This document shows positions 50,803-59,116 of a DNA stretch of 64,000 nt, piece by piece; the first letter of the stretch is position 1, and each line of letters starts with the position of its first letter. The DNA is taken from the NCBI RefSeq assembly GCF_021568775.1, contig NZ_JAKGSG010000025.1, positions 218,751 to 282,750 on the forward strand, read 5' to 3'. The translations under genes and the position numbers were made by a program. Under the pieces are notes generated by a model. That model had not been told where the DNA came from, did not search any database, and saw only the letters and a list, made by a program, of their open reading frames with translations. The stretch comes from Antribacter soli (GTDB lineage: Bacteria > Actinomycetota > Actinomycetes > Actinomycetales > Cellulomonadaceae).

Positions 50803-51126
50803 TCACCGCCGCTCGAGCTCGTCGATCAGGGGCGCGGCGCGGTCGAGGATAGCTCCCCACTGGTCGGCCGACGGGTCGACCGCGAGGAGCGACTTGAGGA
50901 GGATCGAGCCCTCTCCGTCCTCGCTGCCGCCGCTCTCGTGGCCCTCGCTCGACTCGGTCGTCTCGCTCGCCTCGCTCGTCTCGCTGGTCTCGCTCGACTC
51001 GCTGGAGTCGGAGCTGAAGACCGGGACGCCTCGACCGAGGTCCTCCGTGATCTTCCCGAGGAACGTGCGAACCTTCTCGTCGAGGTCCCCAGCTGCCCGG
51101 ACCGTGCTGTTCTCGTTCTCAGTCAT
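50803..51126 (-). CDS. Ser/Thr/Glu-repeat peptide A, putative graspetide precursor
   Basis: A 107-residue protein in three parts. Leader 1-37: starts M-T-E-N and has LDEKVRTFL (15-23), whose K-V-x-x-F-L recalls the helical leader motif recognised by microviridin ligases. Core 38-61: eight triplets, SSD SSE SSE TSE TSE ASE TTE SSE, followed by a looser GHESGGSEDGEG. Follower 74-107: SILLKSLLAVDP then W90, IL and AAPLIDEL. Phe37 immediately precedes the core. The ATG follows AAGGAGA. No Cys and no signal peptide. The core supplies about two hydroxyls per carboxylate, as needed for side-chain ester rings. The sister peptide upstream has the same three parts. Confidence 0.85.
   Translation of the reverse strand: MTENENSTVRAAGDLDEKVRTFLGKITEDLGRGVPVFSSDSSESSETSETSEASETTESSEGHESGGSEDGEGSILLKSLLAVDPSADQWGAILDRAAPLIDELERR
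50944..51015 (-). repeat. Tandem 9-nt repeat encoding core triplets of peptide A
   Basis: Eight consecutive 9-bp units, each coding [S/T/A][S/T][E/D]. On the plus strand they read as imperfect CTC-GCT-CGA-like units. The units are diverged in sequence (Ser, Thr, Ala at the first place), so the repeat is older than that of peptide B. Confidence 0.8.
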
Positions 51127-51326
51127 GACGATCTCTCCTTCGTGTCCTTGTGCGGATCGTTCCGCCGCCCGCCGCGCGGGCGGGCATCGTGCGCCCACCC
51201 CGTCCGGGGCGACGGCGCGGCTGCGGCCACCGTGCAGAGCAGCTCTGCGGCTGCCCACGCCTCGACCGCCAGGGTCCGGACGACCGGAGGCCGGGCGTCC
51301 GGGGGGATGAACGGCTCAGTGGCCAT
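51123..51326 (-). CDS. Possible small protein coupled between the two precursor genes
   Basis: A 67-residue frame, MATEPFIPPDARPPVVRTLA then a helix-like AVEAWAAAELLCTVAAA and a basic tail. Its ATG lies 8 nt before the stop of peptide B (11-nt overlap) and its stop TGA overlaps the ATG of peptide A (ATGA). Such double coupling is what one expects of a real gene in this operon and is unlikely by chance, although the basic, Arg/Pro-rich composition also fits a random frame in GC-rich DNA. The ribosome site of peptide A lies inside it. Function unknown. Confidence 0.45.
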   Translation of the reverse strand: MATEPFIPPDARPPVVRTLAVEAWAAAELLCTVAAAAPSPRTGWAHDARPRGGRRNDPHKDTKERSS

Positions 51327-51624
51327 GGCCGGCGCGCAGCCGGTCGAGGACCGGGGCGCTGGCACGGAGGATGTCCGCCCAGACCGCCGGGTCGGGGTCG
51401 ATCTTGCTCAGGTACTCGTCGATCAGCTTGCCCTCGCTCATCTCGGACGACTCCGATGTCTCGGACGTCTCGCTGGACTCGCTCGACTCGCTCGACTCGC
51501 TCGACTCCGAGCTGAAGCTCAGGGTGAACGCGGCCTCGTCGAGCCCCGTCCGGAAGTTCGTCAGGAACGCCGACACCTTCGCGTCGAGGTCCTTGTCGAC
51601 GGCTTCACTCACGTTCTCCGTCAT
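51316..51624 (-). CDS. Ser/Thr/Glu-repeat peptide B, putative graspetide precursor
   Basis: A 102-residue protein with the same plan as peptide A: leader 1-37 (M-T-E-N, then LDAKVSAFL at 13-21), core 38-64 of nine triplets (SSE five times, TSE twice, SSE, MSE) and follower 65-102 (KLIDEYLSKIDPDPAVW then ADIL and SAPVLDRL). Phe37-Ser38 fall at exactly the same positions as in peptide A. ATG 51624 starts the M-T-E-N shared with A; an upstream GTG would add nine residues. It is the first gene of the operon; the promoter must lie in the 149 bp before the GH32 gene end. No Cys, no signal peptide. Confidence 0.85.
   Translation of the reverse strand: MTENVSEAVDKDLDAKVSAFLTNFRTGLDEAAFTLSFSSESSESSESSESSETSETSESSEMSEGKLIDEYLSKIDPDPAVWADILRASAPVLDRLRAGHGH
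51433..51513 (-). repeat. Tandem 9-nt repeat encoding core triplets of peptide B
   Basis: Nine consecutive 9-bp units. The central SSE units are almost identical in DNA (GACTCGCTC on the plus strand repeated head to tail around 51475-51505), so unit number could change by replication slippage without breaking the frame. Confidence 0.85.
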
Positions 51625-51773
51625 GTCTCTCGCCCCCTCTTCTTCGGACACCTCGGACGGTGCCCGTATGCAGCGAACGAGTGGACGCGCAGAGACCCTG
51701 ATACACGGGGACGGCCGGATCGGTGCCGTTCGGACGGGGATGACCGAAATGCTGGGCGGGTGAAAAATTCCGG

Positions 51774-53360
51774 TCAGCTCACCTCGAGCTCGCGCACCGT
51801 CAGGCCTTCGAAGACGGCCATCCCGCCGTGGGAGAAGAGCCGGATGTGGTTGTCACCAGCGAGCGGGAAGACCCGGTGGGAGTGCACGATCCGGCCGTCG
51901 CCCACGAAGAGCTCGACGCTCGCGTGGTCGACAAGGACTCGGATGCGCAGGCGTCCGGCCGTGCGGTCGACGGGTGTCTGGGACTCTCCCCCGCTCGGGT
52001 TGAAGGACGGGCGCCGGTTGACGAATGCGAACCCGCCGTCGAGGTACGCGCCCGCGGCGACGTGCCGCCCACCTCCCGGCGCCCGGCAGAGCTCGAACCC
52101 GATGTTGCCCGGACGGTTCGCCGGGTCCCACACGAGGTCGCACGACAGCTCGTACGCCCGCGCGGTGACGTCGAGATCGAGCGTGCCGTCGACGCGGACG
52201 TCGCCGAGCTCGTGGCTGACGGTGACGTGGTCCGCGAGCGCCGCCGTCGGCTGGGAGGCGAGGTAGTAGGTTCCGTCGTCGTCGCGTTCGAGGCGGACGT
52301 CCCGCACGATCATGTCGTCGCCGTTGTAGCCGTCGGTGACGAGGCTGGGCGCGTTGTGGGGGTAGTCCCAGAAGTTCGCCCAGCCGAGCGCGTGGCGCAG
52401 GCCGGGGTCTTCCGTCCCGTCCGCTCGGTGGTGCGGGTACGTCACCGCACCGTAGAAGTCGAAGCCCCGGTCGAGCCACTGCGGTTCCGCGCCGTCCGGG
52501 ACGAAGGTCGACCCGTCGAAGCTGCCGGTCCAGTAGGCGAACGTGGCGGGAAGCCCACGTCCCTTGCCGTTGGCGCTGACTCCGAGGACCCAGTGGTCGG
52601 TGCCGTCAGCGGCCCGCATCGAGAAGACGTCGGGGCACTCGAGCAGCCCGATGTCGTCCCGCACGAACTCTCCGACGCGCTCCCAGCGGTGCAGGTTGTC
52701 CGACGCGTAGAACCCGATCCGGTTCCCCTCGGCGTTCGCCATGAACCACCGCGACCGCGCGTCGTCCCAGATGACCTTGGGGTCGCGGAAGTCGTTCACG
52801 CCAGGGTTGGGCAGCACGGGGTCGATGGGGCCGGGCTGGAACGTCCGGCCACGGTCGGTCGAGTACCACAGGTACTGCGCCTGCCTTCCGGCGGGCGCCT
52901 GCGTGACGAGCGCGACGACGGCGCCGGGCCCGTAGCCCGCCGTGTTCTCGTGGTCGACGACGAGGCACCCGGACCAGCAGTCGCCGTTCGCGGTGGTGAA
53001 CTTCGGGATGGCGACGCCCTGGTCGATGAAGGAGACGTGGTCACGGGTGGTGGCGAGCCGCCAGGCGGTGCCACCGCCACCGGTGAGGTAGTCGGCGTTG
53101 TACAGGTAGTAGTACAGGTACTCCCCGTCGAGGTAGATGGGGCGCTGCGGGTCGTTCTTCCAGTTGTCCGGGACGCTCAGGTGGTACGCCGGGCGATATG
53201 TCTGGTTCACGTGCGGACCTCCGGTCCGGCTGGATGCTGGGCGGGTGGAGGCGAGGGCTGCCGCGCTGGTCGGCCCGAGCATCGCACCGGCGGCACCGGC
53301 GGCGAGGCCGCCGGCCGCACCGAGGAGCAGGGCACGGCGGGATGGCTGGATGGTGGTCAC
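51774..53360 (-). CDS. Secreted GH32 fructan hydrolase (levanase/inulinase-like), Tat signal
   Basis: A 528-residue glycoside hydrolase family 32 enzyme, which releases fructose or fructo-oligosaccharides from fructans. A Tat-type signal (SRRALLLGAAGG) of about 37 residues directs export. Catalytic residues: nucleophile Asp70 in NWKNDPQRP, transition-state Asp193 in FRDPKVIW and acid/base Glu241 in LECPDVF. The C-terminal beta-sandwich follows. GTG 53360 is the start that gives the Tat motif. It is the last gene of the LacI-controlled operon and would act outside the cell, feeding the ABC importer. Confidence 0.93.
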   Translation of the reverse strand: MTTIQPSRRALLLGAAGGLAAGAAGAMLGPTSAAALASTRPASSRTGGPHVNQTYRPAYHLSVPDNWKNDPQRPIYLDGEYLYYYLYNADYLTGGGGTAWRLATTRDHVSFIDQGVAIPKFTTANGDCWSGCLVVDHENTAGYGPGAVVALVTQAPAGRQAQYLWYSTDRGRTFQPGPIDPVLPNPGVNDFRDPKVIWDDARSRWFMANAEGNRIGFYASDNLHRWERVGEFVRDDIGLLECPDVFSMRAADGTDHWVLGVSANGKGRGLPATFAYWTGSFDGSTFVPDGAEPQWLDRGFDFYGAVTYPHHRADGTEDPGLRHALGWANFWDYPHNAPSLVTDGYNGDDMIVRDVRLERDDDGTYYLASQPTAALADHVTVSHELGDVRVDGTLDLDVTARAYELSCDLVWDPANRPGNIGFELCRAPGGGRHVAAGAYLDGGFAFVNRRPSFNPSGGESQTPVDRTAGRLRIRVLVDHASVELFVGDGRIVHSHRVFPLAGDNHIRLFSHGGMAVFEGLTVRELEVS

Positions 53361-53416
53361 AGGGTCGACCTCTCTGTCGTCATTGCGTTTGATGCGTGCT
53401 GCTGAAGCGGGGTGCG

Positions 53417-54961
53417 TCAGGGCGTACCGGGCCAGAGCTCTCGGGAGCGGTGGTCCCAGGCGTCGGCCATGTGCCAGCTTTCGAGCCGGGTCACCGTGAC
53501 CGCGCCGGAGGACGCGGCGAGCTCGACGCCGGTGGCGTCGGGCCGGGTGGGGTAGATCCTCGCGGTGAGCGGCCGGCCGTTCGCGAAGACCTCCAGGGCC
53601 GAGTGGTCGACGATCACCCGCAGGCGCACGGCGCCGTCGGGCTCGGTGGGGACCTCCCCGGACCGGGGCGTGGCGTCGACGGCGGCGTCCAGGCTGGACC
53701 GCGAGCGGTCGAGGCGCAGCATGATCGCGCCGCCGCCGTCACGCTCGAGCAGGAGGCGCGTGCGCTCGCCGGCGGCGTCGTCGACCGGCCCGGCGGCCCT
53801 GACGTCCAGCTCCAGGCTGCTGCCGGCGGTCAGGACGACGTCGATCTCCAGGTCGAGCTGATCTCCCGTGATCGCGACGACTCGGCGCTCGCCGGCGCTC
53901 AGCCGACCGGGAACGGTGCGGATGCCACCGCGCCTCAGGAGGCTGACCTCGGCCGCTGGTTCCTGGGCGAGCGTCCCGTCCGGCGCAAGCGTCACGTGCC
54001 GCGGCAGCGACATGACACCCGACCACCCGGCGAGCAGGCTCGCGGCATCCGGCCTGCCCTCCTGCAGCCACCCGAACACGAGCCGTCGGCCCTGGACGTC
54101 CTGGAAGGTCTGCGGGGCGTAGAAGTGCCGGCCGCCGTAGTCGAGACGCCCCAGGCGGTGCGGCGTGAAGACGTCTCCCTCGTAGGCGCCGATCCAGTAG
54201 AGGGGGTGGTGGGTGACTCCCTCGTCCCACGCGGAGAAGACGAGGACGTCCCTGGCCGCATCCTGGGCGGTGAGCCGGAACAGGTCGACGCACTCCCACA
54301 TCGTCCCGGTCCAGTCCGGCTCCCCCGCCTCGCCGATCGACGCGTCGCCGACGACCAGCGGGCCGACGTACTCCCAGGAGCGCAGGTCCGTGGAGTCGTA
54401 CAGGAACGCGGCGCCGCCCCGACCTCGGATGCCCGACCCCACAAGCTGACGCCACCGGCCGTCCTCCCGCCAGACGCAGTGGTCGCGGAAGGCCGTGACG
54501 TCCACGCCCGGTGGTGTGGCGGCGATGACTGGGTTCTCCTCGACCGGCGTCCAGGCGCGCAGGTCGCTGGAGCCGGTCGCGACGCACGGCAGCTCGCGCC
54601 CGTCGTGCCGTCCGGAGTACACGATCGTCGGGGTCCCGCCGTCGTCGACGAGCACGCCGGACCAGCATCCTTCGACGTCGGGTCCGGTCTCGCCGGGGAC
54701 GAGCGCGACCGGTTCGTCCGTCCAGCGGACCAGGTCGGTGCTGGTGGCGTGCCCCCAGTGGATCCGGTCGTGGACGGGCGAGTACGGGTTGTACTGGTAG
54801 AAGAGGTGGTACGTGCCGTCCCAGAGGCCCAGACCGTTCGGGTCGTTGAGCCATCCGGCCGGCGAGACGAAGTGGAAGCGGGGTCGATGGGGGTCGGCCT
54901 GGGCACGTTCGACCATCCGGTCGTCGGCGCGTCGTGCGGTGCCGACGGTCGGCTCACTCAT
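53417..54961 (-). CDS. Cytoplasmic GH32 beta-fructofuranosidase
   Basis: A 514-residue GH32 enzyme without signal peptide. Nucleophile Asp40 in GWLNDPNG, Asp160 in AFRDHCVW and acid/base Glu223 in MWECVDLF are present; the usual R-D-P motif reads R-D-H here. It is expected to cleave imported fructo-oligosaccharides or sucrose inside the cell, complementing the exported enzyme encoded downstream. ATG 54961; the gap to the ATPase gene upstream is 32 nt. Confidence 0.93.
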   Translation of the reverse strand: MSEPTVGTARRADDRMVERAQADPHRPRFHFVSPAGWLNDPNGLGLWDGTYHLFYQYNPYSPVHDRIHWGHATSTDLVRWTDEPVALVPGETGPDVEGCWSGVLVDDGGTPTIVYSGRHDGRELPCVATGSSDLRAWTPVEENPVIAATPPGVDVTAFRDHCVWREDGRWRQLVGSGIRGRGGAAFLYDSTDLRSWEYVGPLVVGDASIGEAGEPDWTGTMWECVDLFRLTAQDAARDVLVFSAWDEGVTHHPLYWIGAYEGDVFTPHRLGRLDYGGRHFYAPQTFQDVQGRRLVFGWLQEGRPDAASLLAGWSGVMSLPRHVTLAPDGTLAQEPAAEVSLLRRGGIRTVPGRLSAGERRVVAITGDQLDLEIDVVLTAGSSLELDVRAAGPVDDAAGERTRLLLERDGGGAIMLRLDRSRSSLDAAVDATPRSGEVPTEPDGAVRLRVIVDHSALEVFANGRPLTARIYPTRPDATGVELAASSGAVTVTRLESWHMADAWDHRSRELWPGTP

Positions 54962-54993
54962 GCAGATCTGTCCTTGTCTGGGTCGGGCGATGT

Positions 54994-56046
54994 CTAGGCG
55001 TTGGAGGTGCCGGCCACGTCGAGTGCCCGGCGGGCCACCTCGGTCTGCGGGCGGTAGAGGTGGCAGCGCACGGTCCAGCCCGGTGCGACGGCGTGGTGCA
55101 CCGGCGAGTCGTCCCGGCACCGCCCGTCGGCCGCGTAGGGGCACGTGGTGGCGCCGAGCACCTGCGCACGGAGCGCAGCCCTCTCGGCCGGGTCGAACGT
55201 CCCCGCACGCTGCGGGTCCGGGACGGCGGAGAGCAGCAGCTGGGTGTACGGGTGGGCGGGATCGGCCATGAGCGCGGTCGACTCCCCCGCCTCCACCACC
55301 TCGCCGGCGAACATCACCGTCGTCCGGTCCGCGACGTACCGGGCCGCCGCCAGGTCGTGGGTAATGTAGAGCAGAGAGATGCCCCGCTCGTCGCGCAGCC
55401 GGCGCATCAGGTTGAGGATCCCGATGCGCACCGACACGTCGAGCATCGACGTGGGTTCGTCCGCGAGGATGACCTCCGGCTCGACCGCCAGCGCTCGGGC
55501 GATCGCGACTCGCTGACGTTGCCCCCCGGACAGCTCGTGCGGGTAGGCGTCCAGCAGGGCGCGGTCGAGGTCGACGGTGTCCATGAGCTCCGCGAGCCGG
55601 CTCCTGAGCGCGACAGCCGAGGCCGTGCGACGGTGCAGCCGGAGAGCCCTCGTGAGGAAGTGCTCGACGCGGTGCGCGGGGTTCAGGGAACCGAACGGGT
55701 CCTGGAAGACCATCTGCACCTTGGCCCGGTAGGCGCGGGACGCGCGCCGCGGCTCGGTCCGCAGGACGTCGACGCCGTCGACGCGCAGGGTGCCCGACGT
55801 CGGCTGCTCGAGCCGCGCCACGCACCGCGCGATCGTGGACTTGCCGCTGCCGGACTCACCGACGAGCGCCAGGATCTCCCCGCGCCGGACGTCGAGGTCG
55901 ACGCCCCCGAGTGCCCGGAACGTGGCACGCGAGAAGAGCCCTCCGACCGGGAAGTCCTTGACCAGCCCGCGGATCTGCACCACCGGCGTGCCGGCGGAGG
56001 TGACGTCGCCGGACCGGCCGGGTGCGTGATCGGTCGTGGCACTCAT
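54994..56046 (-). CDS. ABC transporter ATP-binding protein, oligopeptide (OppF/DppF) class
   Basis: A 350-residue ATPase: Walker [10 protein letters not shown] (about 64-72), signature [15 protein letters not shown], Walker [13 protein letters not shown] and the oligopeptide-transporter C-terminal domain with conserved cysteines ([13 protein letters not shown], then RCHLY). It overlaps the fused permease-ATPase gene by ATGA and forms the second ATPase of that importer. Confidence 0.94.
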   Translation of the reverse strand: MSATTDHAPGRSGDVTSAGTPVVQIRGLVKDFPVGGLFSRATFRALGGVDLDVRRGEILALVGESGSGKSTIARCVARLEQPTSGTLRVDGVDVLRTEPRRASRAYRAKVQMVFQDPFGSLNPAHRVEHFLTRALRLHRRTASAVALRSRLAELMDTVDLDRALLDAYPHELSGGQRQRVAIARALAVEPEVILADEPTSMLDVSVRIGILNLMRRLRDERGISLLYITHDLAAARYVADRTTVMFAGEVVEAGESTALMADPAHPYTQLLLSAVPDPQRAGTFDPAERAALRAQVLGATTCPYAADGRCRDDSPVHHAVAPGWTVRCHLYRPQTEVARRALDVAGTSNA

Positions 56047-58034
56047 GCTGGGACCTCCTGGTCGCGGGGCGCGTCGTGGGGCTCGTCGTGGGGCGCCACC
56101 CAGTGGCCCCCGGCCACCTCGACGAGGTCGCCGATGTCGGTGAACCGCACGCCCTCGGCAAGACCCCTGAGCTCGGTGCGGGGTCCGGTCAGCGGCGGGA
56201 ACGCGTTCATCAGAGCGCGCGTGTACGGGTGCCGCGGTTCCGCGAGGATCGTCGCGGCAGGTGCGGACTCGACGAACCGCCCGCCGTACATGACGGCCAT
56301 CCGGTCGGACAGCTCGATCATGAGCGACATGTCGTGGGTGATGAACAGCACGGCGAAGCCGAGCTCCCGGCGCAGGTCCGCGATCTGCGCCATGATCTCC
56401 TGCTGCACGACGACGTCGAGAGCGGTGGTGGGCTCGTCCATGATGAGCAGCCGCGGTCGCAGCGCGACGGCCATGGCGATCACGACGCGCTGGCGCATGC
56501 CCCCGGAGAGCTGGTGCGGGTAGGCGCGCAGGCGCGAGCGGTCGATCTTGACGAGCTCGAGCAGGTCGGCGGCGCGCCGCAACGCCTCGCGGCGCGAGAC
56601 TCGCTCGTGCGTGGTGTAGACGTCGACGATCTGGTCGCCGATGGTCATGACCGGGTTGAGCGAGCTCATGGCGGACTGGAACACCATCGCGACGTCGCGC
56701 CAGCGGAAGCTGCGCAGCTGGTCGTCCGGCATCGCGAGCACGTCACGCCCGCAGAACCGCACGCTTCCCCCGGTGATGACCGCGGGCGCGCGCAGCAGGC
56801 GCATGATCGCGTGGGCGACCGTCGACTTCCCGCAGCCGGACTCCCCGGCGAGGCCGAAGACCTCGCCCTCGCCGATGGTGAACGAGACGCGGTCGGCTCC
56901 GACGACGGTGCGGTTCTCCCCCCGGTACTCGACGGTGAGGTCGCGCACCTCGAGCACGGGCGTCGCGCCGTGCCCGTTCGCGCTCGCGCGGCTCGTGGCG
57001 GTCCCTGCGGCGGCGGACACGACCGTGCCGCCTCCGGGCGCGTGCACCCCAGCGCGCCGGCGCCGCGGCACGCGGAGCCGCGGGTTCGTGACCTCGTCCA
57101 CCGCGTAGTTGAGGAGGGAGAGCGCGAAGGCGACGAGCGCGATGCACAGGCCCGAGGGGAGGAAGGCCCACCAGGCACCGACCATGAGCGCGCCGTCGTT
57201 GCTGGCCCAGTACAGGTTGGTGCCCCAGGAGACGACCGAGACGTCGCCGAGGCCGAGGAACTCGAGCCCGGCCTGGCTGCCGATGCCGAAGATCACGGTG
57301 CCCAGGAACGTGCTCATCACGATGGACGCCATGTTGGGCAGGAGCTCGCGGAACATGACCCATCCGGCGCCCTCTCCTGTGACCGTCGCCGCGGCGACGA
57401 AGTCCTTCGCCCGGATGGACAGCGCCAGCGACCGCAGCACGCGCGCCGCGCCCGCCCATCCGGTCACGACGAGGACGACGATCACCGTCCCCGTACCCGG
57501 CGGCAGGAACGCGGCCAGGACGACGAGGAGCGGAAGCCCGGGCAGGAGCAGGAAGACGTTCGTCACGAGGGACAGGACGTCGTCGGTGACCTTGCCGAAG
57601 TAGGCGGCGGCGAGCCCGACGGTCACGCCCACGAGGGTCGCGGCGAGACCGACCAGGAAGCCGACCGCGAGCGACGACCGGGCGCCCCAGATGGTGAGGG
57701 CGAGGACGTCCTGCCCCTTGGCCGTCGTTCCGAGCAGGTGCTCGGCGGACGGTGGCTGCGAGCCGGCGTCGGTGATGAGCGTGGGGTCCGAGGGCGCGAG
57801 GAGGGGCGCGAGGAGGAGGAGCGCGGCGAAGAGGGCGAGGATTCCGACCCCGACGGTCGCCTTGCGATTCCGGAGCAGGCTGCGCACGAACCCCCGGCGA
57901 GGCAGAGGCCCGCCGGACGGGCCCGCCGGGGGCGTCGCGTCGGACGCGAGGTCGAGGTGTGCGTTCGGGGCAGGACGTGAGCCGGCGCCCGGGGCGGCGC
58001 CGAGAGACGCCGACGTGGATTCGGTGACGGACAC
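56043..58034 (-). CDS. Fused ABC permease-ATPase (DppC + DppD), oligopeptide class
   Basis: A 663-residue fusion. Residues 1-45 are a Pro/Ala-rich lead; 46-320 are a DppC-type permease with six hydrophobic segments and the coupling loop [20 protein letters not shown]; a Gly/Ala/Ser linker (about 325-360) joins it to a DppD-type ATPase with Walker [10 protein letters not shown] (about 398-406), [15 protein letters not shown] and [12 protein letters not shown]. In most genomes these are two separate genes. GTG 58034 follows AAGGAG. The fusion lets permease and ATPase be made in equal amounts. Confidence 0.94.
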   Translation of the reverse strand: MSVTESTSASLGAAPGAGSRPAPNAHLDLASDATPPAGPSGGPLPRRGFVRSLLRNRKATVGVGILALFAALLLLAPLLAPSDPTLITDAGSQPPSAEHLLGTTAKGQDVLALTIWGARSSLAVGFLVGLAATLVGVTVGLAAAYFGKVTDDVLSLVTNVFLLLPGLPLLVVLAAFLPPGTGTVIVVLVVTGWAGAARVLRSLALSIRAKDFVAAATVTGEGAGWVMFRELLPNMASIVMSTFLGTVIFGIGSQAGLEFLGLGDVSVVSWGTNLYWASNDGALMVGAWWAFLPSGLCIALVAFALSLLNYAVDEVTNPRLRVPRRRRAGVHAPGGGTVVSAAAGTATSRASANGHGATPVLEVRDLTVEYRGENRTVVGADRVSFTIGEGEVFGLAGESGCGKSTVAHAIMRLLRAPAVITGGSVRFCGRDVLAMPDDQLRSFRWRDVAMVFQSAMSSLNPVMTIGDQIVDVYTTHERVSRREALRRAADLLELVKIDRSRLRAYPHQLSGGMRQRVVIAMAVALRPRLLIMDEPTTALDVVVQQEIMAQIADLRRELGFAVLFITHDMSLMIELSDRMAVMYGGRFVESAPAATILAEPRHPYTRALMNAFPPLTGPRTELRGLAEGVRFTDIGDLVEVAGGHWVAPHDEPHDAPRDQEVPA

Positions 58035-58056
58035 GGTCTCGGTCTCCTTGGCGCCG

Positions 58057-59034
58057 TCAGGACACCCGCACGCGCGGGTCGAGACGGACGTAGACGATGT
58101 CGACGAGGAAGTTCACGAGCAGCACGGCTGCCGTGATCGTGAGGAAGATGCCCTGCATGAGCGGGTAGTCGAGCCCCTGCACTGCGGCGAGCAGCTGGTA
58201 GCCGACGCCGGGGTAGGCGAACACCACCTCGGTCAGCAGTGCGCCGCCGACCACGAAGCCGAGGGACATCCCGAAGGACGTCACGGCCGGCAGCATGGCG
58301 TTGCGCGCCGCGTAGCGGAACATGATGCGGCCCGGGCGCAGGCCCTTTGCCTCGGCCATGACGATGTAGTCCTCGGCGTTCGTGGCGATCATCGTGTTGC
58401 GCATCGCGAGCATCCAGCCGCCGATGGAGACAACGACGATCGTGACGGCGGGCAGGACGAGGTGCAGGGCGACGTCGCTCGCGAACTCGCCGGTCCATGC
58501 CGGGGAGGTGCCGGCGCTGAACGCGTGGCGCAGCGGGAACCAGCCGAGCGAGACCCCGAACAGGTAGAGCGCGCCCATCGCGAGCCAGAAGTACGGGAAC
58601 GAGCCGACGAAGACGAGGAAGGGCGGCATCATCGAGTCGAGGAACCCGCCGCGTCGCCACGCGGCGAGGATGCCCAGCAGGTTGCCGACGACGACGGCGA
58701 TCAGCAGCGCGGTCCCGCCCAGGAGGACGGTCCAGCCGATCTGCCCGGCGATGACCTCGACGACGGGCGTCGGGAAGCGGGAGATCGAGACGCCCATGTC
58801 CCCCGTGACCACGTTGCCCAGGTAGTCGACGTACTGCCGCCAGAGCGGGCGGTCGTCGAGCCCGAAGAGCTGCCGCAGCTGCGTGATCTGCTCCGGCGTC
58901 ATCCTGCTCTGGGAGCGGGCGAACATTCGCGAGACGGGGTCTCCCGGCATGAAGCGCGGAAGAAGGAAGTTCAGGGTGACGGACACCCAGAAGGCGAGCA
59001 GGTAGAAGCCCAGTCGCCGCAGGACGAACTGCAC
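58057..59034 (-). CDS. ABC transporter permease, oligopeptide (DppB) class
   Basis: A 325-residue permease with the DppB pattern: an N-terminal hydrophobic segment, the FMPGDPVSRMF motif, DRPLWRQYVDYLGNVVTGDM and the coupling loop AKGLRPGRIMFRYAARNAML. GTG 59034 is preceded by GGAGG. Partner of the fused permease-ATPase. Confidence 0.94.
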   Translation of the reverse strand: MQFVLRRLGFYLLAFWVSVTLNFLLPRFMPGDPVSRMFARSQSRMTPEQITQLRQLFGLDDRPLWRQYVDYLGNVVTGDMGVSISRFPTPVVEVIAGQIGWTVLLGGTALLIAVVVGNLLGILAAWRRGGFLDSMMPPFLVFVGSFPYFWLAMGALYLFGVSLGWFPLRHAFSAGTSPAWTGEFASDVALHLVLPAVTIVVVSIGGWMLAMRNTMIATNAEDYIVMAEAKGLRPGRIMFRYAARNAMLPAVTSFGMSLGFVVGGALLTEVVFAYPGVGYQLLAAVQGLDYPLMQGIFLTITAAVLLVNFLVDIVYVRLDPRVRVS

Positions 59035-59116
59035 GGTGTCCTCCGTTTCGGTGCGGTACGGGAGGTCTGTTGGTGTGGCGCCCGGCCGGCGCGGGAGCGC
59101 GCCGGCCGGGCGTCGG

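Noticed and set aside
51433-51513. CRISPR-like array or structural DNA repeat at the 9-bp units
   Set aside because: Unit length and strict frame coding [S/T][S/T]E show a coding repeat, not a CRISPR.
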